A DNA stretch of 64,000 nucleotides, taken from the NCBI RefSeq assembly GCF_964340395.1, contig NC_135562.1, positions 4,782,634 to 4,846,633 on the forward strand, given 5' to 3'. The stretch is from Glandiceps talaboti (taxonomy: Eukaryota; Hemichordata; Enteropneusta; Spengelidae). Position numbers and translations under genes: made by a program. Each line of letters starts with the position of its first letter. The first letter of the stretch is position 1. Below the pieces are notes generated by a model that saw nothing but the letters and a program-made list of their open reading frames with translations, was not told the DNA's origin and did not search any database. Below are positions 29,401-41,000 of the stretch, one piece after another.

Positions 29401-29439
29401 GACCGAGCTATGCGAGATGTATATTTTGAGAAACGTTAA
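22419..29439 (+). CDS. CIMIP2C: CIMIP2C/FAM166C-like ciliary microtubule inner protein, complete, 4 exons
   Basis: The joined exons 22419-22489, 24192-24465, 25016-25128 and 29295-29439 give an uninterrupted 200-aa frame ending in TAA. All splice sites are GT-AG and the phases match (2, 0, 2). The protein opens [10 protein letters not shown], then has the family hallmark P-G-Y-K-G-H-C-P ... D-Y-G-E-S-Y-G at residues 23-41, a [12 protein letters not shown] segment, and an R/K-rich end ([16 protein letters not shown]). Length and motifs fit vertebrate CIMIP2C (formerly C2orf70/FAM166C, about 200 aa from memory). CIMIP2 proteins bind the lumen of axonemal doublet microtubules in motile cilia and sperm flagella. 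The first ATG follows an untranslated stretch; a non-coding upstream exon is possible. The last intron is 4.2 kb and contains a MITE and small tandem repeats. Confidence 0.9.
23336..23411. repeat. G19 run followed by (GT)n in CIMIP2C intron 1
   Basis: A 19-base G homopolymer (23336-23354), then a short spacer and about 22 GT units. Confidence 0.95.
24953..25015 (+). promoter_or_regulatory. Duplicated 3' splice site before CIMIP2C exon 3
   Basis: TTATCACTGTTTATTTTCTAG occurs twice, the two AGs being 41 bp apart (24974 and 25015). The downstream AG restores the reading frame. Use of the upstream AG would read TTG TCA TGG CAA CAC TGA, stopping at once. Confidence 0.7.
25979..26342. mobile_element. 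MITE family M3 with about 50-bp inverted ends (CIMIP2C intron 3)
   Basis: The left end GTAGCAGGCTGGATAGTTGA ... CACACAGCCTGC and the right end GCAGGCTGTGTGG-like ... ATCTAGCCTGCTAC are imperfect inverted repeats. The interior shares phrases such as CATGTGACTTGTTCAACCAA with a degraded copy at 62105-62415. Non-coding. Confidence 0.65.
27221..27395. repeat. Tandem repeat, about 61-bp unit, three copies
   Basis: CAGACCATTT ... TTTACACATGGACATCAAGC recurs with its start at 27221, 27284 and 27344 (CIMIP2C intron 3). The plus-strand frame over it is not coding. Confidence 0.88.
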
Positions 29440-29780
29440 GACTTCATGAAAACACAAGACTGAGTCAATTTTCTACTATGTTTACCATGTTTCGACCTAT
29501 TGGAGAAAGTGTTAACCTTTCCACCTACGCCGTGTGCAAATATGTTCCGTCCAATTGTCATTATTAGAAAACATTACAGAATTTTGGGTAAACAGTATGT
29601 AGAAGATTATGTTACATATTTGAAAAAGTTGGTAAAAAAAGTACACAGTCACATACTTTTCTTTTAGATAGGGAAAATGATGGAAAAGAAAAAAATGCGT
29701 AGAATATTTCATACACTGTTCTACATGTCAATATATGGAATCCTTTGATAGGTACATATTTAGGGTAATATGTCAATTTT

Positions 29781-29786
29781 AATAAA
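29781..29786 (+). promoter_or_regulatory. Probable poly(A) signal of CIMIP2C (AATAAA)
   Basis: The canonical hexamer lies 342 bases after the stop codon on the coding strand. Polyadenylation here is inferred. Confidence 0.5.
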
Positions 29787-30536
29787 AACTGAATTTGTTT
29801 GATGTACATTTCATAATTTGTTTTAATTTGGTGATATGCAATGGAATGAAAAGAAGAACACACTATCATGTGAAGAATACAGTACATAGGGCACATTTGA
29901 AAACAAAGGTATACAAGAGACACCATAGCATAGTGGGTGTTGTATGATCCATGTGTTGAAATGAAATGGAAAAAAGATGCCATTTATGTAACTTATTACA
30001 CTAAATAGTTCAACAAACATACAACATTATCCTTTCAAATCATGATATAAATTGAAAATTATTCATTGTTAGGGTGTTTTAAATTATGGACAATTCAGAC
30101 ACTAGTCTGTAGTATGGGCGCCCTCACAGTTCAGTCAACTCCTTTCGCAATCGCAATGGATAGAGCGGGCCAGTAAGGGCAGAATAACACGACATATTGT
30201 ACAATTTATTAAGTCAAGCTTTTTTAGAGTGCCATATCTTCGCAAGTCTAAAAATTCAAATAACAACTTTGTTAAAAAAAACCACTAAGATACAAAAGTA
30301 GTCGAAGATTCAATACGTTTTTATACTGAGCTGCTTTATACTGATATGTGGTCTACTAAGTGCATTACACAGTATGGTACTGCCAGGGGGTCTCGAGGTC
30401 GTCAAAGGTCAGAGTTCAAATGTTAGCTAATGTTTTGAGACTACTGTTAATATTGTAAATGTTGATATTTTGTATTCCGTCCATAAAACATTCAATATTT
30501 GACAAATTTCTGTTTAAATTTGGTATGTAATATACA

Positions 30537-30750
30537 TATGTATGTGTGTGTATGTATGTATGTATGTGTGTGTGTATGTATGTATGTATGTATGTATGTA
30601 TGTATGTGTGTATGTATGTATGTATGTGTGTGTGTGTATGTATGTATGTGTGTGTGTATGTATGTATGTATGTATGTGTGTGTGTGTATGTATGTATGTA
30701 TGTATGTATGTATGTATGTATGTATGTATGTATGTGTGTGTGTGTATGTG
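30537..30750. repeat. (ATGT)n/(GT)n microsatellite
   Basis: ATGT units interrupted by short GTGT runs. It is open in several frames on both strands (MYVCVC or HTYIHT repeats), so none of these frames is a gene. Confidence 0.95.
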
Positions 30751-32288
30751 AGTAATGGATGTGTGTATTATTATTATGTATAAGGATCTGGTAACATAGC
30801 AATACTATACACTTACAGTGGCCGGCTGCAATTGGCTGGATTGTATGCTACCCAGGGAATTGAGAAAGGATGAAGAGCCACTATGCTATCATAGGTCTGT
30901 GCAAAGGGTAGTAATTGTCATTTTAGTGCTTTGAACATGGTCTTGGAAACATTATCATCATCATTATTATTTTTAAAAAGTACACATCTTGCCTGCTGAA
31001 TTTTGGAAAGGACACTCTTACATTCATTTGTATGCTATCAATAACTTTCACCATGACACAATTGAAATCAGATACTTGTCAACAGAGGGCGCTTTATTGT
31101 AAAAATGTATCATTTCCCTGCACTAAAAATATTAACACCTTATAGGAAGTACATTTCACAGAGTAATAACTTAATAAATTGTTTACAATAAATTTTAAAA
31201 TTAGCATCAGCTAAGTTCTGAAGATCACCAAGTCCAGGTGTATGACACAGGACTATTGAGACAACAACACTCATCAATACAGTATACATGTACATGTATG
31301 TACACAGTGGTGTGGTTAGTTTGGACAAGCTGTAGCCTAGAATTCAGTCGAGGGATTTTTGGCCCTTGACACCCCACTCTCCCACCTTCACCCTGATTGG
31401 ATTCTAGGCTAGACAAGCCATCACTAACAAACAAAAAAACCTACAACCATTATCATTTTATCCCCACAAGTTTTTTAAGTAAAAACAATGTTTTCAGTGA
31501 ACAAAAATAGTTCATACTCAGTAATTGCATGAAGGCTATACCAGGATTGAAATGAAGGAAAATGAAAGAAATAGTTTACTTTATGGGAATAGCATGCAAT
31601 GAATTTTTTTTGTAGGTTTTTGTTAATATTTTGGTTGACTTCCAGTTTATATTAATTTTTTTTATTGTTGATTTCCAGTGTTTACACTCTCTGTAATGGA
31701 TTAATCCCAAAACCATGCATTTTTATCAACTTCTTTGGACTCGGGAGATGCTACCACAGGTATCTTGTTAACAGTGTCATATCTACATCACCAAGATCAC
31801 CTGTAACCAGACCATCATTCCACAATTAATAGTTTGTGTCTGTCTTGCCTTGTCAAGACTGTTCTTGCCACAGTTACATTTTCTTAAAAATTCCACAAAG
31901 AAATGTACATTTCAATTTCGTAGGAAGTAATAGAATTAATTAAATAGATAAACCCTATGTCTCCCTGGAGTAACAGATAATATTATCAATGCCCAACAGA
32001 AATTAAAGATATTGAAAATCTCAAATTGAAAACTAGATGGTCTGAACAAAAGTTAACTCAAAGGGCTGGTTTGTAGATACAGCCAGTCAGTTTTACAAGA
32101 GGGTTTTAATAATGCTAGCTTTTGCCCTGTTCTACGCACCTCGGAGATAAAAATCTTAAAAACTTCAGCTCTAACTTTGCTTTAAAAATCTCAAACTCAC
32201 TCAATTCCCTCGGTACCTGCAATAACATTTTATCTCATGCTAAAGGGTCATAATAGCACAAGCAGGTCGACTTCTTCTCTCGTCTTCT

Positions 32289-32449
32289 CATGTTTACATC
32301 TTTTTAGCCTGATCGCCTCTTCTACGTAGAGGAGGCGATCAGGCTAAAAAATGTAAACATGTACCAAGAAGGTCAATTCAGGCAAATTAACGAAGGTAAA
32401 ATAGCAATGAACGATAAGCCGACATCTACATCAGATTTTCATCAGATTG
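32289..32449. mobile_element. Mutator-like MITE family M4, copy 1, truncated at the left
   Basis: Contains the central hairpin TAGCCTGATCGCCTC / GAGGCGATCAGGCTA and the complete right half, ending TTTTCATCAGATTG. The left inverted arm seen in the copies at 39427 and 40062 is missing. Confidence 0.75.
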
Positions 32450-33284
32450 CATTGCACTGTGGCCAATTGGGTTATCAGGTGCATATTACCAATGTGCAAT
32501 TACCAGCTTGTTTACAGTAATTAAGACAAGCTATGGTTTATATGAGGCTGGGTGGTACAACAGCTAATGATATAGAAAAGCATTGCAGTGAGCAGGCTAC
32601 ACATGCTAACTAAACATATAAATCTTTCCTGAGTTTTAAATTCACCATAACTTTGTTAACCTTTGGTTGTATTGCAAAAATATACAGGATGATTTTAAAT
32701 ACTATGAGATTGTCCTATTACAGTGTTTTTCCATATTTCATAAATCCTCTAGAGTTGTAAATATACAGACGTTCCACGAAGCAAAAACTAAATGGAAAGC
32801 ACTGAAAAAAATCTAAAGCCCCTAAACTTGTTTTATTGTTCTAAAGTATCGTTTACTTTTCAGTAAAAGTTACCCTCTCTGGTGATAAATTCTGATACAA
32901 AATAAACAGTATATTTGAAACCACTTTTATAAGTTATTGTCAAAATTAGACCAAAATAATCCACATATATCATTACCTCAGTTTAGTTATGATACACTAA
33001 AAAGTTCTTCCAATACTTGTTATTTCTCTGGGGTACATATTAGTCTATTATTCCTCTTATGTTGAAATAGTTCACAGATACGTATAGTCTAAGCTGTAAA
33101 TAAAGTATAAATTGCACCATTGTCATTAATACATTTATAATGTTTAGTGGAGGAAATACACCTCTGTACTCAAACTCAATTTCTTATAAGTTATAATATA
33201 TATTTTTGAGCTGAAGTAACAAAATACAGAAGTTTAGTTTGTTATTAAAATGCCACTGTAAAGAGACTACTGGTTTTTACTACG

Positions 33285-33615
33285 ATAGTCGATTTTCAGG
33301 TTCCAAGATGCAGAACGCGAGAGGACATCACTCATATTGTTACATTTAGTCTTGTTTTGTCTTTATTACGTTTGAAATAACATTTTGATCAGTAAATTAT
33401 GGAAAGCCATTTTGACGTCTTTGATTACGAGTGATTTTATAGAAGGACTAAACGCCATCAATGAGAGACAGTGATTTTACAGGTGAGTCAAGGGTACAGT
33501 CAGGTGACAACTACCCCCCTGAGTAGAGCGTGCAAACCCCTCAGTGTGTACACAATACCTGTCATTGTATGGAGAGACGTGCAATGCATCTTGGAACCGG
33601 CAACAGGTCTATACT
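33285..33615. mobile_element. Dispersed repeat family M5, copy 1
   Basis: Bounded internally by GGTTCCAAGATGCA (33299) and its inverse TGCATCTTGGAACC (ending 33598). The interior matches 54398-54735 closely, sharing TGTTACATTTAGTCTTGTTT and TGATCAGTAAATTATGG, and matches 51378-51640 in reverse orientation. Similarity continues past the inverted ends (GGCAACAGGTCTATA), so the true element borders are a little wider. Non-coding; the superfamily is not known. Confidence 0.75.
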
Positions 33616-34060
33616 CAACACAAGTCCAAGGTCTATGTGTAGTCCTTGTGTTATATATTTGTTATAATTGCTTTATCACTTTTTCTTCTTTCAGAAACTA
33701 TTCAGTATTACATATATACCAGTGATTACTTGAACCGGTGTGCACGTATACTATCAATAGTGGTATTTATACTACAGTGCACATTATTGCATACCTGCAT
33801 GCAAATGATATGCAAATTAGGACACGATTGTTCATTGTGCACAAAAGCATGTGATTGCACAGTATAATTTCTATGGAAATTTGCTGTTTTGCATAAACAT
33901 ATGTAATATGTCAGCTACTTTGTTGCCGGGGTAACTCAGTGTTATATCTTTAACTGTGCTTCATAAAACCTCCACATATAGCAATAAACATACTGTGTGT
34001 TGTATACAAAATATAATCATCTATTGTTAAAAACCCAGTTTAGTTTGGATGACACTACTG

Positions 34061-34183
34061 AATGTACAACTCCTAACACCCAAGTGAGTAAATGTACAAC
34101 TCCTAACACCCAAGTAGTGTAAATGTACAACTCCTAACACCCAAGTAGTGTAAATGTACAACTCCTAACACCCAAGTAGTGTA
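34061..34183. repeat. 31-bp tandem repeat, four copies
   Basis: AATGTACAACTCCTAACACC followed by CAAGTAGTGTA recurs with starts at 34061, 34091, 34122 and 34153. Confidence 0.93.
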
Positions 34184-34906
34184 ATTCCACCGTGTGTCAC
34201 AATCATTTATCATTTACAAAAACCAATAGCTAACACTTCAAAAAGAACTTACATATCTACTCTCAAGAATATTCTACCTGTAAAGCACATCTGCAGGAAC
34301 TCTATCGGAGTGGAAACTGGTACTTTATAAATTGATTGATTTATTGATTGAAATTAGTGCTTAATATATTAAGTGTAAAAGTAGACTGTTTCAATTACTG
34401 TAATTGTAAGCTTATAATGCATAGCCTTTCTTATGTAATCAATACATACTGCAGAGTGTTGGCAGTGTAAATAATAAACTACTGACTGACTTCAATGTCC
34501 ACTTCTTGAAATTAACTATTTTAATGACAATTTATGGTAGTCTGAATGGACTAAAAGGTATAGGTATATGCATTACTGTAGTACACGAAGAATATTGGTA
34601 GTCTGTGGACATAAGAATATTGTTAATTCTGAACTCTGTATGTCCATTACAGGAGGTAAGTAACAACAGTAGTGTGATTATTTTTGGAACCATATGTACT
34701 TGATTGGCACTGGTAAAATTGAACAGATTTATGATATTTAGAGAGACATTAATGTACTCATCCCATTTTAGAATCAAATATGGCCACAGACTACTAAAAA
34801 GATTGTCAATTCCTTTCCTTTAAAATGAATCTCCAAATTCCTTGTACCATTTCTGAAGGACTGAGAGCAAACTTCTATATGGCAGTGTGGAGAGATTTGA
34901 AGGACT

Positions 34907-34912
34907 TTTATT
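34907..34912 (-). promoter_or_regulatory. Probable poly(A) signal of the minus-strand transporter
   Basis: AATAAA on the minus strand, about 175 bases past the stop codon. No transcript evidence is available. Confidence 0.4.
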
Positions 34913-35086
34913 TTTAGGGAAATTTGAAAATTCTACTTTTACATTTGAACGCTATAATGAGGCACAGTGAAATTACTTTACTTGGGTGTTACAGATAATA
35001 TTAATGTCATGGTTGATATTAAAATTATTTACTTCAAGGTTGAATTTTAATAAGTTTAATATTTCTTGTTTGCTTCATATTAGTAA

Positions 35087-38000
35087 TCATACCAACTTGT
35101 TGCCAGTTCCGAAAGTCATGAACAACATCCAGCCGGTTGCTATGACACCAGCAGCTGATCCAAACACTGCTGACCAGCTGTTAGTCATTTCTAGTATATG
35201 CCCACTGATGTAAACACCGATAAATCCTGGCAGAGCTCCTGCTGTGTTCATCACACCTACATGTACACACAAAGACAAGAAATAGGTTCATTATACCTCA
35301 GACCCCTATATCAGAGATTATACATACATTTTTTTTCAACCATGAACAAAGAATAACAATACAATTGTCTTTCCGAGCAAGACACGAGGATGAGATAATA
35401 TCATTACCTTTATATCAACACTCAAATAGCATAAACTATCGCTGTTGGTGGTAAAAACAGAATTCTGTGCTAGAGAAATCCATTTGACTATCTACGGTGG
35501 AGGTGATTTTAATGTGTATAGGTCTAGACTAGACTGGTGAACATTAGGCTAAATTAAATGGTGTATACCCTGGTCCGTTTTGTACAAATTTTAATATGAT
35601 CTTAGAGATGGAGGTTAACATTAAGGTGTCTATCCTTTCAAATTTGGAAAAGGTGACTATGTTTTACTTTATAATTGATTCTCAAAACCATAAACAATAT
35701 ATATCATATAATTTCCATAAACGTACATGTAATCAAACAACAGTGGCATTCAAGGATTCGACTTACTAAGGTAGACAAAAACTAAAAGTATTGTTGTTCG
35801 ATGATGTAGATTGCACAAATGGGTGATAGCAGTGCCTTTGTCGTACAGATTATGCAAATATACTCACCCTGTGATCAAGATAGTGTAACAGTGGGAGTAC
35901 ATGAAAAGACCATGGAAGTAATCAGAAACGTCATTCTACTATGAGTAAAATTAAACCACCGTCCACTCAACAGAATATACCAACATGTCACAACAGCATT
36001 CTAAGTTTGTGTCTATCTTAGTATTAAGCCGAAACCTCGAATGCCACTGTAGTAAATGTGCTGACTTACCAAACACTGAACCAGCCCAATCAGGAGCTAA
36101 GTCCTGTGGGTTTGATAAAACTCCTCCGTTACTGAAGGACTGGAAAACTAACGCTGATGCTGCAAATGTTAACGCCACATTAAAACTATCTGTTTGGCCC
36201 ACTGATATCAAACATATCATTATACCAAGGGAAGCTATTGTCTGTAAAAAATATGGAAATAAGAAAATTATTTTTCATGAATACAATATGATTCAATTTT
36301 GTCTTTAAATATAAATTGAACCATATGGCATTCATGACACATACCAGAATTAAAATTTCATTTTTCAACTCTTTAAATGCTGACTTCCCTTTTTAGGGTT
36401 GAATTATAATTGTATACAAAACAAGGTTAATTATATAGTCTTACAAGAAACCAAGTCTCTTATTAAAGTCTGTGAAAATACAAGACCACAAGAAAATCAA
36501 CGATAAAAACCTAAGGTAAAATGTAATGGCAAAATCACACACACACATACGTGTATAAAGCAAGGCAAGGCAGCCTTGTTTTGAATGGGTTGTGGTCATC
36601 ACTCTATTATAGAGTTTATACTCACGTGAATAAATTTTCTGGCAAAGGTGACACTGTAACCCATGGAAACTATTTTGTCTGCAACATACCCTGCACTGAT
36701 GCATGATGGGATAGATACTACCCAAGGCACTACATTGAACACCCAGCCCTGTGTACGAGAAGATGAAAAAGTTTGCTAATTTGTGTAAAATTATCGGCAA
36801 ACATTACACTATTGATATCATAGTTTTTGCTAAAGGTTTCTAATTTGAACATTCACTTCTTGTACTTAGTTAACTCAAAACCAAAGTAACTATCGCTTTT
36901 GATATTTTTTATTAATTTTGGAGCACTGAAAAATACATCAAACTTGTACCAAATTTATTTTCTGCTTGTTTATATCCTGACAGCACATATCTTTGTAATG
37001 ATTTCTGCTTTGCTCCTAAACCTGCACTAGCAGTAACTGGAGAAATATATTTTACAATCAGGCAACCAACAATATATTTACTGAAAATTGTTAAAATACC
37101 AATATTGCACTGTCAGTGCAGTAAGATCGTATCTGGTATACAATTGCATAGCAGATACAACCTTACTGCACTGACGCAACGAGTTATACATAGCAGATGT
37201 TAATTTTGGGTTGATTGTATCCAGGAGTACCTACAGTCACCAATAGTGACAAAGCCCCTTACGTCACTCATATTTTTTTCAGCTGAACAACGAAAAATAC
37301 ACGAGAATGCTTCCTAATTTTTGGTCATTCCATATAATTTTAGTAGTGGAAAGGCATTGTTTTACTATAGATATCTTGAAAATTAAGTAAATATTGAAAA
37401 GGGTATGTTCAAGTATGTTTGATCGGCAAAATGTTCATAAAATTTACAAATAAAATGACTTGTTCACTAACCTTTTCTTCTGGGTATTTTTCAGTAAAAT
37501 AAGTTGGCAACCAGGAAAATAATAGAAAAAATGTATAATTTATGCAGAAATGTCCAGCAATCATTGCCCTGTGAGAAATAAAAGATATATTCATGAGCGG
37601 TATCATCAATTAGTAATTACTGAAATTCACAATGTTTGACAGAATGTTTTATTGTGGGGATATGCTAAAGTTGTGCAGCCACTTTGGCAAAAGTCAGCAT
37701 ATATTGTTCACATCCATCCATACATGTATACTAAAAACTTATTTAGGAATAAATCTGTCAACATACATGTATTATGATGGAGGTGGTATGTTATGACAGA
37801 AACCCCTGATGCACGAGTGCACATTTTGTAAGTGTGGTATACTCATGGTATTTGCAAATATGCTTATGGTGTTCTCTGCAGCTGAACTTTCATGTGTGTA
37901 GCAAGTGACTAATGAGTGTGGTAAGTGAAAGTGTATGAAAAATCACTACAAGCAAGTCTTGTTATGTAGAATGTATGTATCCGAATGCTCACACATTTGA

Positions 38001-41000
38001 CACATTTGTGAAGCTTTGTGTTTTTCTCTCAGTTTTCTCAATATTTTGGAAATTTTGGGACTCAAGAACAGTATAATGTACGGTACCTATTTTTGTTGAA
38101 AAATATATATGAAAAGAGAAGCATAACTTTCCGAAGATATTATGTACTGTTACATATATATATAGTTACTTACCAAAATGCTGGATGTCTGAGTAGTACA
38201 TTCCATGGTACACTACCATGATGTTGACTGTCTGTTTGGTTTACTACATCTTCTGATGTTTTAATTACACCATTATAAAATAATCTAATATTAAGCTTTT
38301 GTTTCATCAGATAAACCCGTACAATCACTGCCCATGCGATAGCACATACACCAAATACGTAAAACACTTTGTGCCAGGTGAATCTTTTGAGTATAATTGA
38401 TCCAACACTACCTGATAGAAGATTCCTATGTGAAGAAATAAGACAGAATGTTTGACTACTGGTAGTTTCATAAAATTACAGACTTTATATAGAATAGCGC
38501 CCTCTAGTGGCAATATTCTGAAAACAGCAATCTCGAAGGATGTGCTGAGGTGGTTTGTATCTAACAGGCTATCATATTACTGTGAAAACTGTGCTTTCAG
38601 CTTAAGACTCAAACTAAAACTATTGTTGTTCAAGGAAGTCATGAGAAATACTACCCTTCTGTGAGCACAAGTAAATGAACATCCATTCAATAGTTTATAT
38701 CAACATGTCGCAACAATAATTTAAGTTTGTGAATAAAGTTTGCTGAAAACCTGGTTTCCACTGCTGTATATGGATAGGACAAAACAAGGCCAGTGTGTTA
38801 AATACTTAAAATGTGTTCAATATGTGGTAACAACAACAACAACAACAACAATTATAGTGAAAAAAATTTCTTACAACTACAATGAAATTCACATGACCAG
38901 TATGAAAGAAATAGACACAACTGTGATTTTCAAGATAAACCCAATACGCCGTATTCCGGTTATCGAAGAAGCCCCGAAAAGATAAAAGATATGATTGTTT
39001 GGCCACTAGGGGCGCTGTTTTAGAACCGGAAGTGAGGGCCAGAATTGTAGAGCATAGAGTCTATAGGCATCGTAACCACTGACTAAAGATTTTCTGTCAT
39101 TCCCCGTAACTTTACGCTATAATATTGCATTATCGCCCATCAAATAACGAAATAGCAAATTAACCTCTTGTTCTCCTAATATTTCGCGTAAGTTTGGCTC
39201 TGCAATTCGACCGTGAGGAAAACCCAAAAGTAGCAACATTTTGAAACGGGTAGTACACTGACATCTCACTCACGTTTTCAGTGTGACCTCGTCCATTTGC
39301 GTTACCGTTGGAGAAATTGTAGCGATTGCTTCCAGTCAAACATCGGAACGGAAAAAGGTACAAAAACAGAGGAAAGAACCCTCAAAATCACAATATACGC
39401 TACAGTTATTGCAGCTTGTATAAAACCAATCTGATTAAAATCCGATGTAGATGTCGGCTAATCGTTCATTGCTATTTTACTTTCGTTATTGTGCCTGAAT
39501 TGACCTTCGTGGTACATGTTTGATCGCCTCCTCTACCGATCAGGACAAAAACGTAAACATGTACCACGAAGGTCAATTCAGGCAAAATAACGAAGGTAAA
39601 ATAGCAATGAACGATCAGCCGACATCTACATCGGATTTTAATCAGATCGGTATAAGACATGGTATGATGAGTGAACCACGTAAACGTTACATGGAAGGCC
39701 GATTCATTGAAGGGGTGGGCGGTGTGGTACATCAATCATAATAACAATATTTATGATTCGTTGCCGACTTCAATGGGTTTTTTTATACACTGATGGTCCT
39801 GAATAAAGAATAGCAAGCTAATCAAAGTGTGATAGTAAAGATGAGTATATCAATACAAATATGTTTATGCCAACTTATAACCAGTACATGAAATGTTTTT
39901 TTCCGGACAAAGTTTTATGATTTCACCCGTGGTGCTACACCACTGTTCTAATAAACAAGAAAGGCCTAAGTATGCGGCGACATCAGTTACAATATAAACA
40001 TGTGGCTTGGTAATTGTCGACCGAACTCTCAATATTGCAATGACTGTAGCTGGAAGCTGTTCAATCTGATTAAAATCCGATGTAGATGTCGGCTAATCGT
40101 TCATTGCTATTTTACCTTCGTTATTTTGCCTGATATTATTTTTCTTGGTACATGTTTACATTTTTTAGCCTGATCGTAGAGGAGGCGATCAGGCAAGCTA
40201 AAAAATGTAAACATGTACCAAGAAGGTCAATTCAGGCAAAATAACGAAGGTAAAATAGCAATGAACGATCAGCCAACATCTACATCGGATTTTAATCAGA
40301 TTGGAAGCTGTTGTCAGATTTGTAATTTTCTAATCGTTCTTTTGTCAAGCAACAGACACCAGTAAGGTAAAGAAATATGTTTATCATGTCTACATCGGGT
40401 ATATTTCGAAGGTCCTCCGTCCAACTTTCAATGTTTCCGCTGTCGATTAGTTCTATCTTTTGATGCTTGACATCCACTATTCGTCTCCTCTTCCGTTCTC
40501 TCAGAAAATTATCATTTTCTAGTGTTTCAAGACCAAGGTTGACAGCATTTCTGGCGATATCTAGTAGATTTAGAAGTAGTAATTTTCCACTCTTTTATGA
40601 ATGCACGGAGTTCTTTTACGCCCATTTTGTTGACAGCTTCATACATCGCCATACTATTAGATGCCATGACGAAAATTCTGGCCCTCACTTTGTCAGATAT
40701 GGTGCGCCCTCTCGCGATACTTTCCTGCGAAACAACTGGAAGTTCGATAACCGGAATACGCCGTATTGATAAGACCCCTGTATATAAACAATTACACTCT
40801 TTGGAAAGTCCAATTCATACAATCAACGCCAAGTGTGGTATCTGACAACAGGAGGTCGTAAAATAAATGTCTTGTGTTCAATCTCAGTCTAAGGTTCAAT
40901 CCATTGTATTGCAACATTATCTATAAAAATAGTATGTGTTTCTAGTACGGTAGATTATAGCATCTTGTATTTTACGACCTCCTGTTATCAGATACCACAC

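Larger units (their letters stand above)
29440..35086. other. Intergenic region between CIMIP2C and the minus-strand transporter
   Basis: The two genes converge here, and no further exon was found. Contents: CIMIP2C 3' sequence with a poly(A) signal, an (ATGT/GT)n array at 30537-30750, a truncated MITE at 32289-32449, a dispersed repeat at 33285-33615 and a 31-bp tandem repeat at 34061-34183. Confidence 0.7.
38943..40767. mobile_element. 1825-bp DNA transposon remnant with 25-bp perfect terminal inverted repeats
   Basis: Left end AATACGCCGTATTCCGGTTA continues TCGAA, and the right end is its exact reverse complement. The flanking 9-mers GATAAACCC and GATAAGACC agree at 7 of 9 positions, compatible with a decayed 9-bp target duplication. 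A second shared inverted stretch (GTGAGGGCCAGAATT) lies further in on both sides. Near the right end the minus strand carries broken coding-like sequence (40292-40660: MASNSMAMYEAVNKMG ... then, in a shifted frame, YLTGVCCLTKERLENYKSD). This vaguely resembles the N-terminal region of transposon-associated SWIM-domain proteins; I am not sure of that. Two M4 MITEs sit inside. Confidence 0.7.

Noticed and set aside
30416-30802. 128-aa HTYIHT frame and its reverse-strand counterparts
   Set aside because: (ATGT)n/(GT)n microsatellite.
39472-39741. Overlapping frames on both strands ending near VPELTFVVHV
   Set aside because: They arise from the palindromic M4 MITE.
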